This document shows positions 21,394-31,539 of a DNA stretch of 43,368 nucleotides, in pieces. The position numbers were made by a program, and so were the translations under genes. This stretch comes from Gnetum montanum (lineage: Eukaryota; Streptophyta; Gnetopsida; Gnetales; Gnetaceae). Under the pieces are notes generated by a model. It searched no databases and was not told the origin of the DNA. It was given only the letters and a program-made list of their open reading frames with translations. The stretch spans positions 30,567-73,934 of the forward strand of contig MNCI01026391.1 in NCBI GenBank assembly GCA_015680685.1, in the 5' to 3' direction. Each line of letters begins with the position of its first letter. The first letter of the stretch is position 1.

Positions 21394-22450
21394 ATGCAAA
21401 ATATGTTTGCAGAAATTAGGAAATTATTCTGGAGTTCAGAGGATAAATGGTTAAACGTGCAAGGAAAGATGGACTCCTTTGCAGACTCCATTAAGTAATT
21501 AACCAATCACCTCATTTAGCCTTTAAATCCTACCCATGTTCTACCTAGGGAATAACATCAAGATGAAGATAAACTTTCCCCTAGGAATACAAACCGAACA
21601 CAAGCCTCACCTAATATTGGATAGGATCCAAAATTCCTCTTACAGGCCATAGAATTGAAACCGAAGATGAGGGATATGGGAACTAGCTTAATCCACCTAG
21701 AGAATCATTGACACAAGTTTAAGCTAAAAAAGTAAAATTAGATCATTATGATGGAGCCCCTAGATCTAGTGCTAAGGCAATGGATTAGCTTGATAAAATG
21801 AAAAATTATTTCAATATGTTGAATTAGTTAAGCCATGAACATTTAGAAATTATCTCCTTGTATTTAAGAGGACTTGTAGCAACATGGTGGAATGGACTGA
21901 GATCTCTAGATTTGATTACAAATTGGCTTAATTTTTGTCGAAATTTTGAACAGAAATTTGTTCGCAATTCTTTCCTCAAAGAGCGTAAAATGAGATTTAG
22001 TTTCTTAATATTGGAAAGGCAATCTATAGATGATTACTACAAGGAATTCTATGATCTTTCTTAGTATGTAAGCTACCGGGATGATGGGGAATTAGCTTAA
22101 AAATTCATTGGAGGACTACATGTTCAACTGCATCCCCAAACACGAGCCCACAATTCTCAAACCATTGATGAAGCATGTAAAATTTCTAAGAGTTATGAGG
22201 AATCAAATCAAATCTGAGCTACCCTTCGATAAAAAACTCTTCAACAAACTACCTTTCCATAAGAAATGGTAGAGGAGACACTAACCAAAAACGTTTGATT
22301 AGGATTAGGATGTTTTATTTGTGGCAAAGATCATTTTAAACAAGACTACCCAAAATCTCGAGAAAAAGTACAAAGGACCAACCAAATCAAAAATCAAAAA
22401 TCCAACCCAAATATGAACAAAGGAAAAATTTGAACCACCACCACAATTGT
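21394..22450 (+). pseudogene. Chromovirus gag (broken)
   Basis: The first plausible ATG is at 21394 (MQNMFAEIRKLFWSSEDKW). The Retrotrans_gag core follows at about 21735-22075: a piece with KLDHYDGAP, then LYLRGLVATWWNGL, then FEQKFVRNSFLKERK and DDYYKEFYDLS. A retroviral-type zinc knuckle is at about 22308-22350 as CFICGKDHFKQDYP, where the last Cys is Tyr, so zinc binding would fail. Gag would build the particle and bind element RNA. Stops and frame changes occur throughout. The start is the best visible choice but could lie upstream. Confidence 0.75.
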
Positions 22451-22990
22451 AATGAAGATATCTGAATCAACTAAATTAGGTTTGTGTAAATTTCAATTTG
22501 CTTTACTAATATTAGAAGGTTCAATTAAAGGTAAAAAAATAGAAATTTAGATTGATAGTAATGTCAGTGATAACTTTATTTCTCCAAAGTTAATCAATTT
22601 ATTGAAATTAAGTTTACCTTCCAAGAAAATTATTAAGAGAGAATTGGTAGATGAAACAACTGTGAGCAAGCATACCAGGTACAGAGAAATTCACTTTACC
22701 TTGCAAAACATGCCCTTCATTGATGAATTCTTTGAATTTTAACTAGGTGATGTTGATGTAATTTTAGCACTGTCTTCCCTACAAAAATTTGATATCATTT
22801 CCCACTTTGAAACTCGTATAGTAAAATTCCCAACCACTGACAGAGTTAGGGTTCTAAGGGGAGTAGGAACAACAAAGAAAATTCATATGATAACTATTAA
22901 GTAAGCTAAAAGATTAGTAAAAAGAGATGCTATGTTGTTGATTGTAAAAGTAACCCAACTTCAAAGATCTTCAGAATCTAAGATCCCAAA
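22451..22990 (+). pseudogene. Chromovirus aspartic protease (broken)
   Basis: The frame LLILEGSIKGKKIEI then IDSNVSDNFIS at about 22545-22580 is the retropepsin active-site region. Gypsy proteases have D(S/T)G there, and here Gly is Asn. A second block (DVDVILALSSLQKFDIISH, about 22747-22803) fits the flap and C-terminal half. The protease would cut Gag-Pol. Stops interrupt it. Confidence 0.65.
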
Positions 22991-23129
22991 ATAACTTAAG
23001 GAATATAAAGATTCAGTATTTGGTGAAACTAGAGAACTACCTCCAAAAAGAACTATTGAGGATGCTATTGATATTTTTCTTAGTATACAACCTATTTCAA
23101 AGCCGCTTATAGATTTTATACTTATAAAT

Positions 23130-23840
23130 TAAGAGAATTAAAAGTACAATTAGACAAATTATTTGAAGAAGGAAAAATTTGACCTAGCATATCACCTTGG
23201 GATGCACCAGTCTTATTTGTTAAAAAGAAAGATGGTACGCTAAGATTATGCATTGATTATAGAACATTGAATAAAGTGATGATTAAAAATACTTATCCCT
23301 TGGCAAGGATCAATTATTTGTTTGATCAACTTACAGGTGCATGTTATTTCTCAAAGATTGATTCAAAATTAGGTTATCACCAAATAAGGATCAAGGCAAA
23401 AGATATTGAGAAAACTACTTTTAGAACTAGGTATGGATTATACAAATTTGATGTGATGTCATTTGGATTAACTAATGCACCCACAACATTCATGGCATTA
23501 ATAAATAATATTTTTCATGAACATCTTGATCAATTTGTTATAGTATTTATAAATGATATACTTGTTTATTCTAAGTCAAGATAAGAACATCTCAAACATT
23601 TGAAAATTACAATGGAAATTCTTAAAGAGCATAAGCTAAAAGCTAAATTGAGTAAATGTGAACTCTTTAAGGAAGAAGTTTCATACTTAGATCATATAGT
23701 TTATGAGAAAAATTTCGAATAGATCTAGCAAAAATTAGTGCAATCCGAGATTGGCTTGAATTAAAAGATGTTACAGCCGTTTGTAGCTTCTTAGGTTCAG
23801 CTAATTTTTATCAATGTTTCATTAAATATTATTTTACCTT
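23130..23840 (+). pseudogene. Chromovirus reverse transcriptase (broken)
   Basis: This is a classic gypsy [22 protein letters not shown] then IDYRTLNKV (23196-23280), [34 protein letters not shown] (first catalytic Asp kept), [20 protein letters not shown] then NAPTTF, and the second catalytic box as FIND (about 23546-23557) in [18 protein letters not shown]-to-AAT change has replaced the first Asp of YxDD, so the enzyme would be inactive. The longest open piece is 23267-23584. The frame then stops and shifts through the connection region. The [11 protein letters not shown] form separates it cleanly from the caulimovirid-type RT at 664. Confidence 0.9.
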
Positions 23841-23859
23841 GGTAGCCCCATTGACTGAC

Positions 23860-24321
23860 CTTTTGTAAGAGAAATGTGTGTTCAAGTTTGATGAGAAAGG
23901 TAGGGAATCTTTTCTCATATTAAAGATGCTACTTACAACAACACCTATTTTGAGAATTTTAGATAAAGAATTACCATTTGAAGTATCCACAAATGCTTGT
24001 GGAATAGGAATCGATGAAATTCTTTCACAAGAAGATAAAGTGCTATGTTATAAATCTCACAAATTAAAAGGAGCCAAGATAAATTACTCAACCCATGATT
24101 TAGAATTATTAGCAATTCTTCATGCTCTAAATGTTTGAAGACATTATCTTTGTGGAAAAAGGTTTGTACTAAAAATAGATCATAAAAGTTTGGAATATTT
24201 GCAGAGACAACCTATTTTGAATACTTGTCAAAGGCAATGGGTAGAATTATTGGTCGAATATGATTTTGAAATCAAATATATTCCTAGTAAGAAAAATGTG
24301 GTAGTTAATGCCCTTAGTTGA
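23860..24321 (+). pseudogene. Chromovirus RNase H (broken)
   Basis: Block FKFDEKGRESFLILKMLLTT (23881-23940) then ELPFEVSTNACGIGIDEILS: the usual first metal-binding Asp (TDAS) reads TNAC. It is followed by SHKLKGAKINYSTHDLELLA and, after a stop, FVLKIDHKSLEYL and FEIKYIPSKKNVVVNALS. The order and spacing are normal for gypsy RNase H. It would remove the RNA strand after minus-strand synthesis. Confidence 0.85.
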
Positions 24322-25485
24322 ATGTGGAACTTAATGATAGGTGTGGTAACAACTCCTATGGAAGAAGAAATCAAGAAAGAAATAAAAGAAGATCCTTATT
24401 TTAAAAACATTTTAACCTATATTTCCTATGAGCCTCAATATCAACTTACCTCTAATGGTATATTGATGAAAGGAAAAAGAGTGTGCATATCAGAAGGAAA
24501 TTGGAAACTAAGGTTGTTGTGTGAAGCACATGAAGTATCATATGCAGGACACCTAGGTTATATTAAGACCTATCTGATAATTTGCAAATCTTATTTTTGT
24601 CTTGGAATGAAGAATGATGTGTCATACATTAAAAAATTTTCAAAATGCCAAAGAATAAAAGCTGAATAGATGAAACCCAGTGGATTATTATAACCTATGG
24701 AAGTCCCAACCTGAAAATGGGAAGATATCACTATGGATTTCATTGTGGTATTTCCAATAACCAAAAAGGAAAATGACTCAATTTTCATAGTAGTTGATTG
24801 TCTATCAAAGATGGCACATTTTATAGCTTTGGAATCTATAAACATAGCAGAAGAAGTAGCCCAAAAATTTGTATGTGAAGTATTTCAATTACATGATTTT
24901 CTAAAATCTATTAGATCAGATAGAGATCCCAAGTTCACATTTGAATTTTGGAAAAATTTCTTTAGAGAGATTGGAACCTAATTGAAATTTAGCACAACTT
25001 ACCACCTTGAGACTGATGGGAAACTTGAACATGTGAATAAAATATTAAAAGATATCCTACGAAGCTATGTTAGGACAAGACCAAAAACATGGGAGAACTA
25101 TTTACATCTAGCAGAATTTTTCTGTAATAACAATTATCAAGGTTCTATACATCAAACACTATTTAAAGTAGTATATGGATATACTTGTCGTACACCATTA
25201 ACTTGGGTAGATCTAACCTTAAGAATGGAATGGAAGGAAGAAAAAATGAAAATAATGGAAAACATTGTCACAAGAATTAAACAAAATTTACAAACTACCC
25301 AAGTTAAATATAAAGGATATACAGATGTTTATCGACTTAGAAAAGAATTCCAAGAAGAAGACCAAGTATTACTGAGAGTAAAACCTACCAAAATTTCTCT
25401 TAAACTGGGAAAAAATACTAAATTAGCACCTAGATTTTGTGAAACTTTTGAAATCTCTAAAAGAATTGGCAAAGTAGCATATTAG
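24322..25485 (+). pseudogene. Chromovirus integrase (broken)
   Basis: Integrase would join element DNA to the genome. The zinc domain at about 24500-24670 has HEVSYAGHLG and KKFSKCQRIKAE: both His and the second Cys are kept, the first Cys is Phe. The catalytic core shows DFIVVFPITKKENDSIFIVV then DCLSKMAHF (24736-24825), SDRDPKFTFEFW (about 24916-24951) and TDGKLEHVNKILKDILR (25012-25062), so the D, D and E positions are all present. The C-terminal barrel has YRLRKEFQEEDQVLLRV and LKLGKNTKLAPRFCETFEIS then KRIGKVAY. In-frame stops sit near 24667 and 24979. Confidence 0.9.
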
Positions 25486-25740
25486 CTGAATCTTCCAACA
25501 ACCATAAAAATTCATCCAATTTTTCATGTGAGTTTGCTAAAGAAATTTCATGAAAATGATGTACCATATGTGTTGGATTAGAATACCATGCCATTATGAT
25601 CCAACACCAGCTTTCAAGTTAGACCCATTACTATTAAAAACCAATGAACCAAGACATTACAAAATAAAACTATCAGCGAAATACTTGTTCAATGGTCAAA
25701 TTATGATCAATAAACTTGGTAAAATAGGGAGTTTCTTGTA
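25486..25740 (+). pseudogene. Chromodomain-like C-terminus
   Basis: After integrase, LNLPTTIKIHPIFHVSLLKK (25486-25545) is the standard link. Then ISEILVQWSNYDQ at about 25674-25710, followed by REFLVNTYP in the same stretch, matches the core of the chromovirus chromodomain (ILVKWxxY ... TWE ... YP). In chromoviruses this domain steers insertion toward marked heterochromatin. Stops fall at the positions of the expected Trp residues. Confidence 0.6.
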
Positions 25741-25970
25741 AATACTTACCCCTAAATTTTTTATCATCATGATATTGAATGATAAATTGTATTTGTTATG
25801 GATGTAATAAATTATGTTTTATAACTTCTAATCTTCTAGTTGTATAGATGATAATGAGGAAAATAAAGAAACTGAAGCTAAAGAGCATAATAATGAAGTA
25901 GTAGCTGAGTAGCTGGACATAGAGGAAGCACTTGAGGACGAGCTAGATGCATAAGTGGCACAGATTATAA
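25741..25970 (+). other. Acidic tail and spacer before 3' LTR
   Basis: A short acidic frame remnant (DDNEENKETEAKEHNNEVVAE, then EEALEDELDA) at about 25845-25955 follows the chromodomain. No clean polypurine tract is visible before the LTR; the flank reads GTGGCACAGATTATAA. Confidence 0.4.
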
Positions 25971-26466
25971 TGTCTCATCCCTTGTTAAGGGTGAAAACAA
26001 TTGTAAACAATGTAATTAACCTTCAAATGAAAGGACACCTTTTTATGCAAAGTTACAATTATATGTGTATCCCTCCAGAAAAGGTTTGTCCTATGCCATT
26101 TAAGGCCAGGTTTAGAGGTCATGTCTGGCATGGAGTTGCACAGCCACGAGAGGTAAGTAATGGGAGCCAGGTGTAGGATAGAAAGGGACTGATCACCCTT
26201 TTGGCAAGATAGCCTAACCATGGTGGCAGCGCTGAATTACCTCGAGGCTTAGGTGGCATGCTAAGATAACCCAAAGGGTGTTACAGTACTTTCTTCTATT
26301 ATTGTAATTTTTCTATTTTCCTCTTTTTATTTTTTAGTACCAATTATTTATTTATCAATTCATTTGTTAAATATTTATAATGTTTATAGTATATCATGTA
26401 AGAAAACAATCAATGCAATAAATTTAGCAATCATATTTTTACGACATCTGAGAATGTGATGTCACA
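25971..26466 (+). repeat. 3' LTR of the chromovirus
   Basis: It starts TGTCTCATCCC and ends GTGATGTCACA, with TG/CA ends kept. It aligns along its length with 16864-17372, with small indels. It is followed by TTCCC, near-matching the TTCAC before the 5' LTR. Confidence 0.92.
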
Positions 26467-26512
26467 TTCCCAGTTTGTTCTTCTTCTGTGTGACACCATG
26501 AAAAGCCAGTAT

Positions 26513-26578
26513 GTTTTAGAATGATTTTTAATGGAAAGTCACTGCGTTTTAGAATGATTTTTAATGGAAAATCATTGC
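26513..26578 (+). repeat. 33-bp tandem duplication
   Basis: GTTTTAGAATGATTTTTAAT... occurs twice in exact tandem (26513-26545, 26546-26578), with two differences (GTCACTGC versus ATCATTGC). A partial third relative ends near 26626 with TTTTAATGGAAAGTCACTGC. Confidence 0.85.
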
Positions 26579-26639
26579 ATTTTAGTTGTTCTATTAAAAC
26601 TATCATTTTAATGGAAAGTCACTGCATTTTTGAATGAGT

Positions 26640-27341
26640 TTTCAGATTTGATAGCAATTCATCCTAACTCGCCCATGTTAGCGCGATTATTAAGAGTTCC
26701 CGACTATTTGAAGGCTGATAAATGCTCCAAACACCACAATTCATGCTGCCAACTTACCTCTTTCATGTACATGTTTTCGTAGATACAAACGATGAAATAA
26801 AAAAGGAAAAAACTTTCTTATTGGGTTGAAAGTTTAAAATAAAAGCAACATTCCTTAATTATTTAATTTTCTAAGATGAATGACAAATAGAATGATCCTT
26901 CCAGTACATTGTTAAGGGACCAACTATAGTTAACAACTGCAACCTATAAATTGCAGGTTGCAGGGGGTTATCCTCAGCATGGTTTGCATGAAAAATCAAT
27001 GGATCTGTAAAGTAAAGTAAAATTATCTACTGCAGATGTTGCAAGCATGCTGTCTTCCCAGCTATAATTATATATGTTGCACTACATGGAATTTATTTTC
27101 TTAAAGCCATAAGAGGCAACTATTTTATTTGTATAAAGCCATAAGATGCATCCAATATTATTATTTTTAATGTGGTTGTAGTTTGGTTTCCTGCATATAT
27201 TTATACTTTAATAACATCTGAGCCATATATTATCAAAATTTACAGATCTATATGACTTGAACGGCTGAACCCAGACCCAAGAGCAGATGATGCATGAACA
27301 TGAAAAACCCAGCCGAGCTGTCCCTCAGTCACATGTGTGAC
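26640..27341. other. Flanking host-like DNA, no gene seen
   Basis: Less repetitive DNA downstream of the element. It contains a poorly conserved relative of the bases just before the 5' LTR (ATTCATGCTGCCAACTTACC near 26742). It probably includes the 3' flank of the bHLH gene. Confidence 0.3.
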
Positions 27342-27883
27342 TTAACTATCTTTCTCTGTACAGCAGGAGAACATAGCAGTGCTGGCAACATCTGTTGCCT
27401 CGTCAAGCAACAACATCACTCTACGGAACCCATATTCACAGAGCATCACACTATTGTCCATTTCAGGCATAGAATTAAGCACCAGCAACTGACGTTGCAG
27501 AAACTGAATGTACTGAAATGCCTCCTGCAGTATGGCTGCAGTATCCAGCCTGGCCTTGCAGAGTGGAACCTCTTTCTCCAGCGACCGCACACTTTCTCAG
27601 ATTGTTTGCCAACAGAGTCTCGCAGCCACACTTCCAGCAGCCATGGCTGCCTGCGCCACTTCTGTTGCTTGTAAGCTCTTCTCTACATCATGCATCGTGT
27701 ATGGTGCATTGGCATAGTTTGAACAAAATACCGGGCAAACACTGTTGCCGATGGCCCCTGATCTTGATACTTATGCTGTGTGTAGGTGTGGTAATGGAGG
27801 TCGTGCATGTCTTCCACCAAGAGCTCCTTCTGCTGCTGCTCAAAAGAGCCCACTGTTAAGCCCATCATTTGCATTTGCTGCAT
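27342..27883 (-). pseudogene. bHLH transcription factor (damaged)
   Basis: The minus strand has ATG 27883 (MQQMQMMGLTVGSFEQQQ), a Gln/His-rich N-terminal part, a frameshift near 27710-27735, then MHDVEKSLQATEVAQAAMAA (from about 27690) leading into the bHLH domain at about 27635-27480. The domain reads SVAARLCWQTI, stop at about 27591, then ESVRSLEKEVPLCKARLDTA and AILQEAFQYIQFLQRQL. SVAAR and the DTA..L.EA..Y..FL pattern of helix 2 are typical of plant bHLH proteins, closest in feel to the HEC/IND-like groups. The domain is followed by a short acidic tail ending at 27342. Basic-region arginines are replaced by Leu/Cys, Trp and the stop, so DNA binding is lost. Plus-strand frames here are shadows. 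Confidence 0.75.
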
Positions 27884-27976
27884 TCTTTGCTTTTTCGTTT
27901 TACACAATTACTGAAGTTGCGAAAATTAGATCCCCCAACGAAAAGCAGCGATTGAGAAGCTATGTATCTATGACGT

Positions 27977-27984
27977 TATTTATA
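27977..27984 (-). promoter_or_regulatory. TATA box of the bHLH gene
   Basis: The minus strand reads TATAAATA in GTGGATATAAATAACGTC, 94 bases upstream of the ATG at 27883. This gives a transcript start near 27947 and a leader of about 65 bases. An ACGTCA-type motif follows directly. The upstream 28060-28160 is GC-richer than the window as a whole. Confidence 0.55.
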
Positions 27985-28669
27985 TCCACTTCATTTATGC
28001 TCTCAGGCTCCCTAGTGTTGCAGGATATCAGGTATGGCATGCAATATGACGAACGTTGAAGATGTTTGTAACGGCAATGCTGTTGTGGTGCGCTGACATG
28101 GTGAAAGTGGCAGTGGGAGAGACGGCCGTTATGGCAGCGCATTTACGTCGCCTCTCTTAGCCATGGCCGGCAGCATGCTCAATGAAATTCAATTCATAAC
28201 AAACCCAAGAGGAAAAATAGAAAAATATTAGAAATAAATGCTGGCCTCCAAAAATCCATCGAATTTTGGGAAATACAGTTTGACGATTGTTTTGATAGAT
28301 AGACAGGTTTATTAGATCGAATTTGTAAGTTAATTGTACATGCAATTTGCAATTCAGTTGGTAAACGTATTCAACGTTCAATGGAGAAATACTTTTTTCA
28401 AGATAATACCAATTATCTTAAAACGTTAGATCTGTGGTATTTTCTTTTATCTCATAATCCTTGTATCTATTTTATTCTATTATTCTCTTTTTGACTGATG
28501 CATTAGGTGTTCTTTTTGACGGATGCATTTGATCCAATGTTGAGGATGAGTGCCCGGTGTTTTTTGTCTGGATTTATTAGTTTCTATAAAATTCATCATT
28601 GATTTTGTTGATGTGTGAATCCGTCCATGAGAGTACAGGTATTTAGATTTTAGCAATTGAGTAATGCTG

Positions 28670-28837
28670 TTATGTCTGGTGTGTAAGGCAGAATGTTACG
28701 ATGGAGCTTTGTGATGGAATCATGCCATTAATTTCTTCCAACAATTTTTCATAGTTTGCATGCAGTGGCACGCTTAAATCGCTGGTTGCCGTTAATATTT
28801 CCAGAGAGTACATCGCGTTGCTTGTTACATCCACTAC
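28670..28837 (-). other. Possible exon of unknown gene
   Basis: The minus-strand frame from an acceptor-like TGTTTTCCAG is open for 56 codons to a TAA (28670-28672). It reads VVDVTSNAMYSLEILTATSD, LSVPLHANYEKLLEEINGMI and so on. Composition looks protein-like, but no family is recognised and no second exon was found. A 101-codon plus-strand frame (28756-29061) overlaps it, and neither strand is proven. Confidence 0.2.
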
Positions 28838-29061
28838 CTGGAAAACACCTTAAATGCTGTGTACATACCATGAAAATATCAAAAACCGCAATCCATATTC
28901 CATACATTGAATTTCAAACTTCAATAGTATCGATTGCACGACTTGGGAAAGGAAAATACCGTATAATAATGAAAATAATTAAATATTCTGTTTTTGACTA
29001 TAGTCACGCTCAATGTTTTTATGTGAATTCAGACCTAGCGGGTACATGGATGCTGCCATGA

Positions 29062-31279
29062 AAATTTAACAGTGTACATGCAATTCCCGACTTCACGTTT
29101 TGTTGAATAAAAGTTTAAGATTTGTATGGCCGTTGGATGAAGTCACCTATTGCAGTGACGAAATTACAATGCTCCGTAATGGCAACCTTACAATTGGAAA
29201 ATATTGGAAATTCAGGAATAGAAACTATTGAACTGGAACATCCGGGTGGTTCCAGGTTCCTGTTTACACTTGACAAACTCGTAGCCAACCAAGTTCCTTG
29301 TTTCCCATTACAGTAACCCATGGCCAACCAATTAATATTATTTTTTTAGATTTTTCACAGAACCTCTTCACCTTTTTCATCTTTACCACAGAGCAGTGTC
29401 GGAGTTCCTGATACAAAAGATTTTTAAGAAAATTATAGAATCAAACTTACCGCTTTATGTTATATATTCTTATATTCTTATAACATTACAATGTTATTTG
29501 AGAGTTTACTTATTGTTTGGAAATCAAAGGTTTCAACAAGCTTATTGTATTATCTAGGAATGAATACACCTGTTCTAAAAAGAAAGCAATAAAGAACAAG
29601 CTTCCCTTATTATTGAAAGCTTTTGTTAATTTTTAATAATAATTAATTTTTTATTTTGTTTTCTAATTTTGACTAACTAAAATTAAATCAATTTGTTATA
29701 TATTAAACAAGAGGTTGCCACTTCAAGTCATAATTAAAATACATTTATATTTTATCAAAGTTTTAAAAAACATCATATTAGCTATATCTTCATAGTACAT
29801 ATAGAAGTTTGCAATATGATAATACTTTAATTATATGTTAGGTACAAGGATAACCATATTAGATGAGAAATAGTAGGCATTGACGAGTAGGGAGGACCAT
29901 GATGAATGACTTGAAAACATGCTAAGAGGGTTTTGCTATATCTACATAAGATCTATGTGTCTGTTAGAGAAGAAGTTTAAGTTTACGTACTAATAATTCC
30001 TAGTGTATGGATCTTAAACATATCTTTGATGAAAGAGCCTAGTAAGATAAAGTTCAACATAAACAAATCAAAAACATATAGATAACAATCAAATATTTTG
30101 TTCATATTTCATTGAGTTTAGTTGCAAAGCATGAAAGATAAAAAATTGTTCTTTATCTTCCACCATACATTGTGACAAAGTTTGCACCTACATTGTTGTC
30201 TAGGGAGTTCAATCCATCTTCCTATTTCTATAAATGAATAAATAATATATATACCTTATTTATGTTTTTCCAATGATAAGTTTCAGCTATAATGTGATTA
30301 TGGAAAATAAATTTTGGTCATTGTTACCAAAACTACTACAATGCATGCTTGTTGAAGGTAAAATGGCTTTTCATTGTGCTTCATCTTATTTGTAGATATG
30401 ATATGAATTTCACATGTACGACCTTTGACATTCCATTTTCAAAACTAGGTTTTGCATTAATTGAATTATCCTTATTTTTAGATTATTAAGTATACTTTTG
30501 TAGATAAATGTGTATCTAGCCAACTAGACATTTTGTAATAAAATGAAATAACTTTACATTGTTGTTCCATATAAGCTTTACAATGTAAAATACCATAGTA
30601 AGTTTAAACCTTCACATTAACTTGATCATTAAAATGGTTGTTTCACATTCTAAACTTATTTGTCATGGCTATAGAATTAGGTTTGGCCCTAGCCTTGGAT
30701 CCTTATAAACATATTAATAATATATGATTATGAAGGTACAAATTCTATATTTTTAAACGTTGATGCCATGACCATTAGTTTTGTAATGCATTCAAAACCC
30801 ATTGGTACTACTAGAAAGGTAACATACATATTAAGGTTAATGCTATATTGGAAACAATATCAAAAAGCATTTCTTACTTTTCATATAGAGAACATAATTA
30901 ATTTTTGCTAATCCTAGAGAATAAAATGAAAGGACATGGATTCATTGAAAAATTCATAAGAAAATGTTAAGTCCCCAATAACTCAAAAATTGCTACCTCA
31001 CATTCCCCCATGGTAAAACTCACTCTTGACTTTTGGCTTTATGCAAGAACAACCTATCTTCCCCTCATCTCCCATCTTACCCACCTTCATCACCTCCTCC
31101 TTTCCAAATACAAAACCTTCATACTACTTTATTTAGCACCCTTCCAACATTTGTCTCTAGCATGATAATAGAAGCTCTACCAAACAAATTGATCTAAAGT
31201 ACCACACACTTCAACACCACTTACTCACTTTGATTGAAATGAATAATACTTACAATTGGCATGGCTCTCCCAGAATAAC
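29062..31279. other. No recognised gene
   Basis: Both strands of 29115-29327 are open for about 65-70 codons without a recognisable motif. From 29340 to about 30960 the DNA is strongly AT-rich with no coding pattern. From 30960 the plus strand turns C-rich and T-poor, probably the start of degraded LINE sequence. Confidence 0.3.
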
Positions 31280-31373
31280 AGCAACACAAAGTTCTTCCAA
31301 TTACAAGTCACCCATCACATAAAATNTAGCAACACAAAGTTCTTCCAATTACAAGTCACCCATCACATAAAAT
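31280..31373. repeat. 46-bp direct duplication around a single N
   Basis: Bases 31280-31325 and 31328-31373 are the same 46 bases, with N at 31326 and T at 31327 between them. It is the same arrangement as at 6354-6450, so probably an assembly join, not a real repeat. Confidence 0.9.
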
Positions 31374-31539
31374 AAGCAAAATACCCCTTCCTTCATAGGT
31401 AATTCCTAACATAACTCTTTCCATTTCCAACATTTTTCATATTTATTTGCCAACTACCACAATGATACCTCCCTTATACCAACTCTTCTTCAAGATCATA
31501 CACACATCCCATCCTAATAATAGCTTAACCATTATCTCC

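Larger units (their letters stand above)
16864..26466 (+). mobile_element. Ty3/gypsy chromovirus, full-length but dead
   Basis: The element is bounded by related LTRs (16864-17372 and 25971-26466), with a Met-tRNA primer site after the first. Flanking pentamers TTCAC (16859-16863) and TTCCC (26467-26471) differ by one base and fit a decayed target-site duplication. The internal order is gag, protease, RT, RNase H, integrase, chromodomain-like tail, as in chromoviruses. Over one aligned stretch the LTRs agree at roughly four in five bases by eye, so insertion is old. Unusually, about 4 kb lie between primer site and gag, holding an antisense gene remnant and a minisatellite. Many stops and altered catalytic residues mean it cannot act by itself. 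Confidence 0.9.

Noticed and set aside
27294-28059. Several plus-strand open frames over the bHLH locus
   Set aside because: They are antisense shadows of the minus-strand bHLH coding region, whose helix motifs are unmistakable. The GC-richer DNA keeps all frames open.
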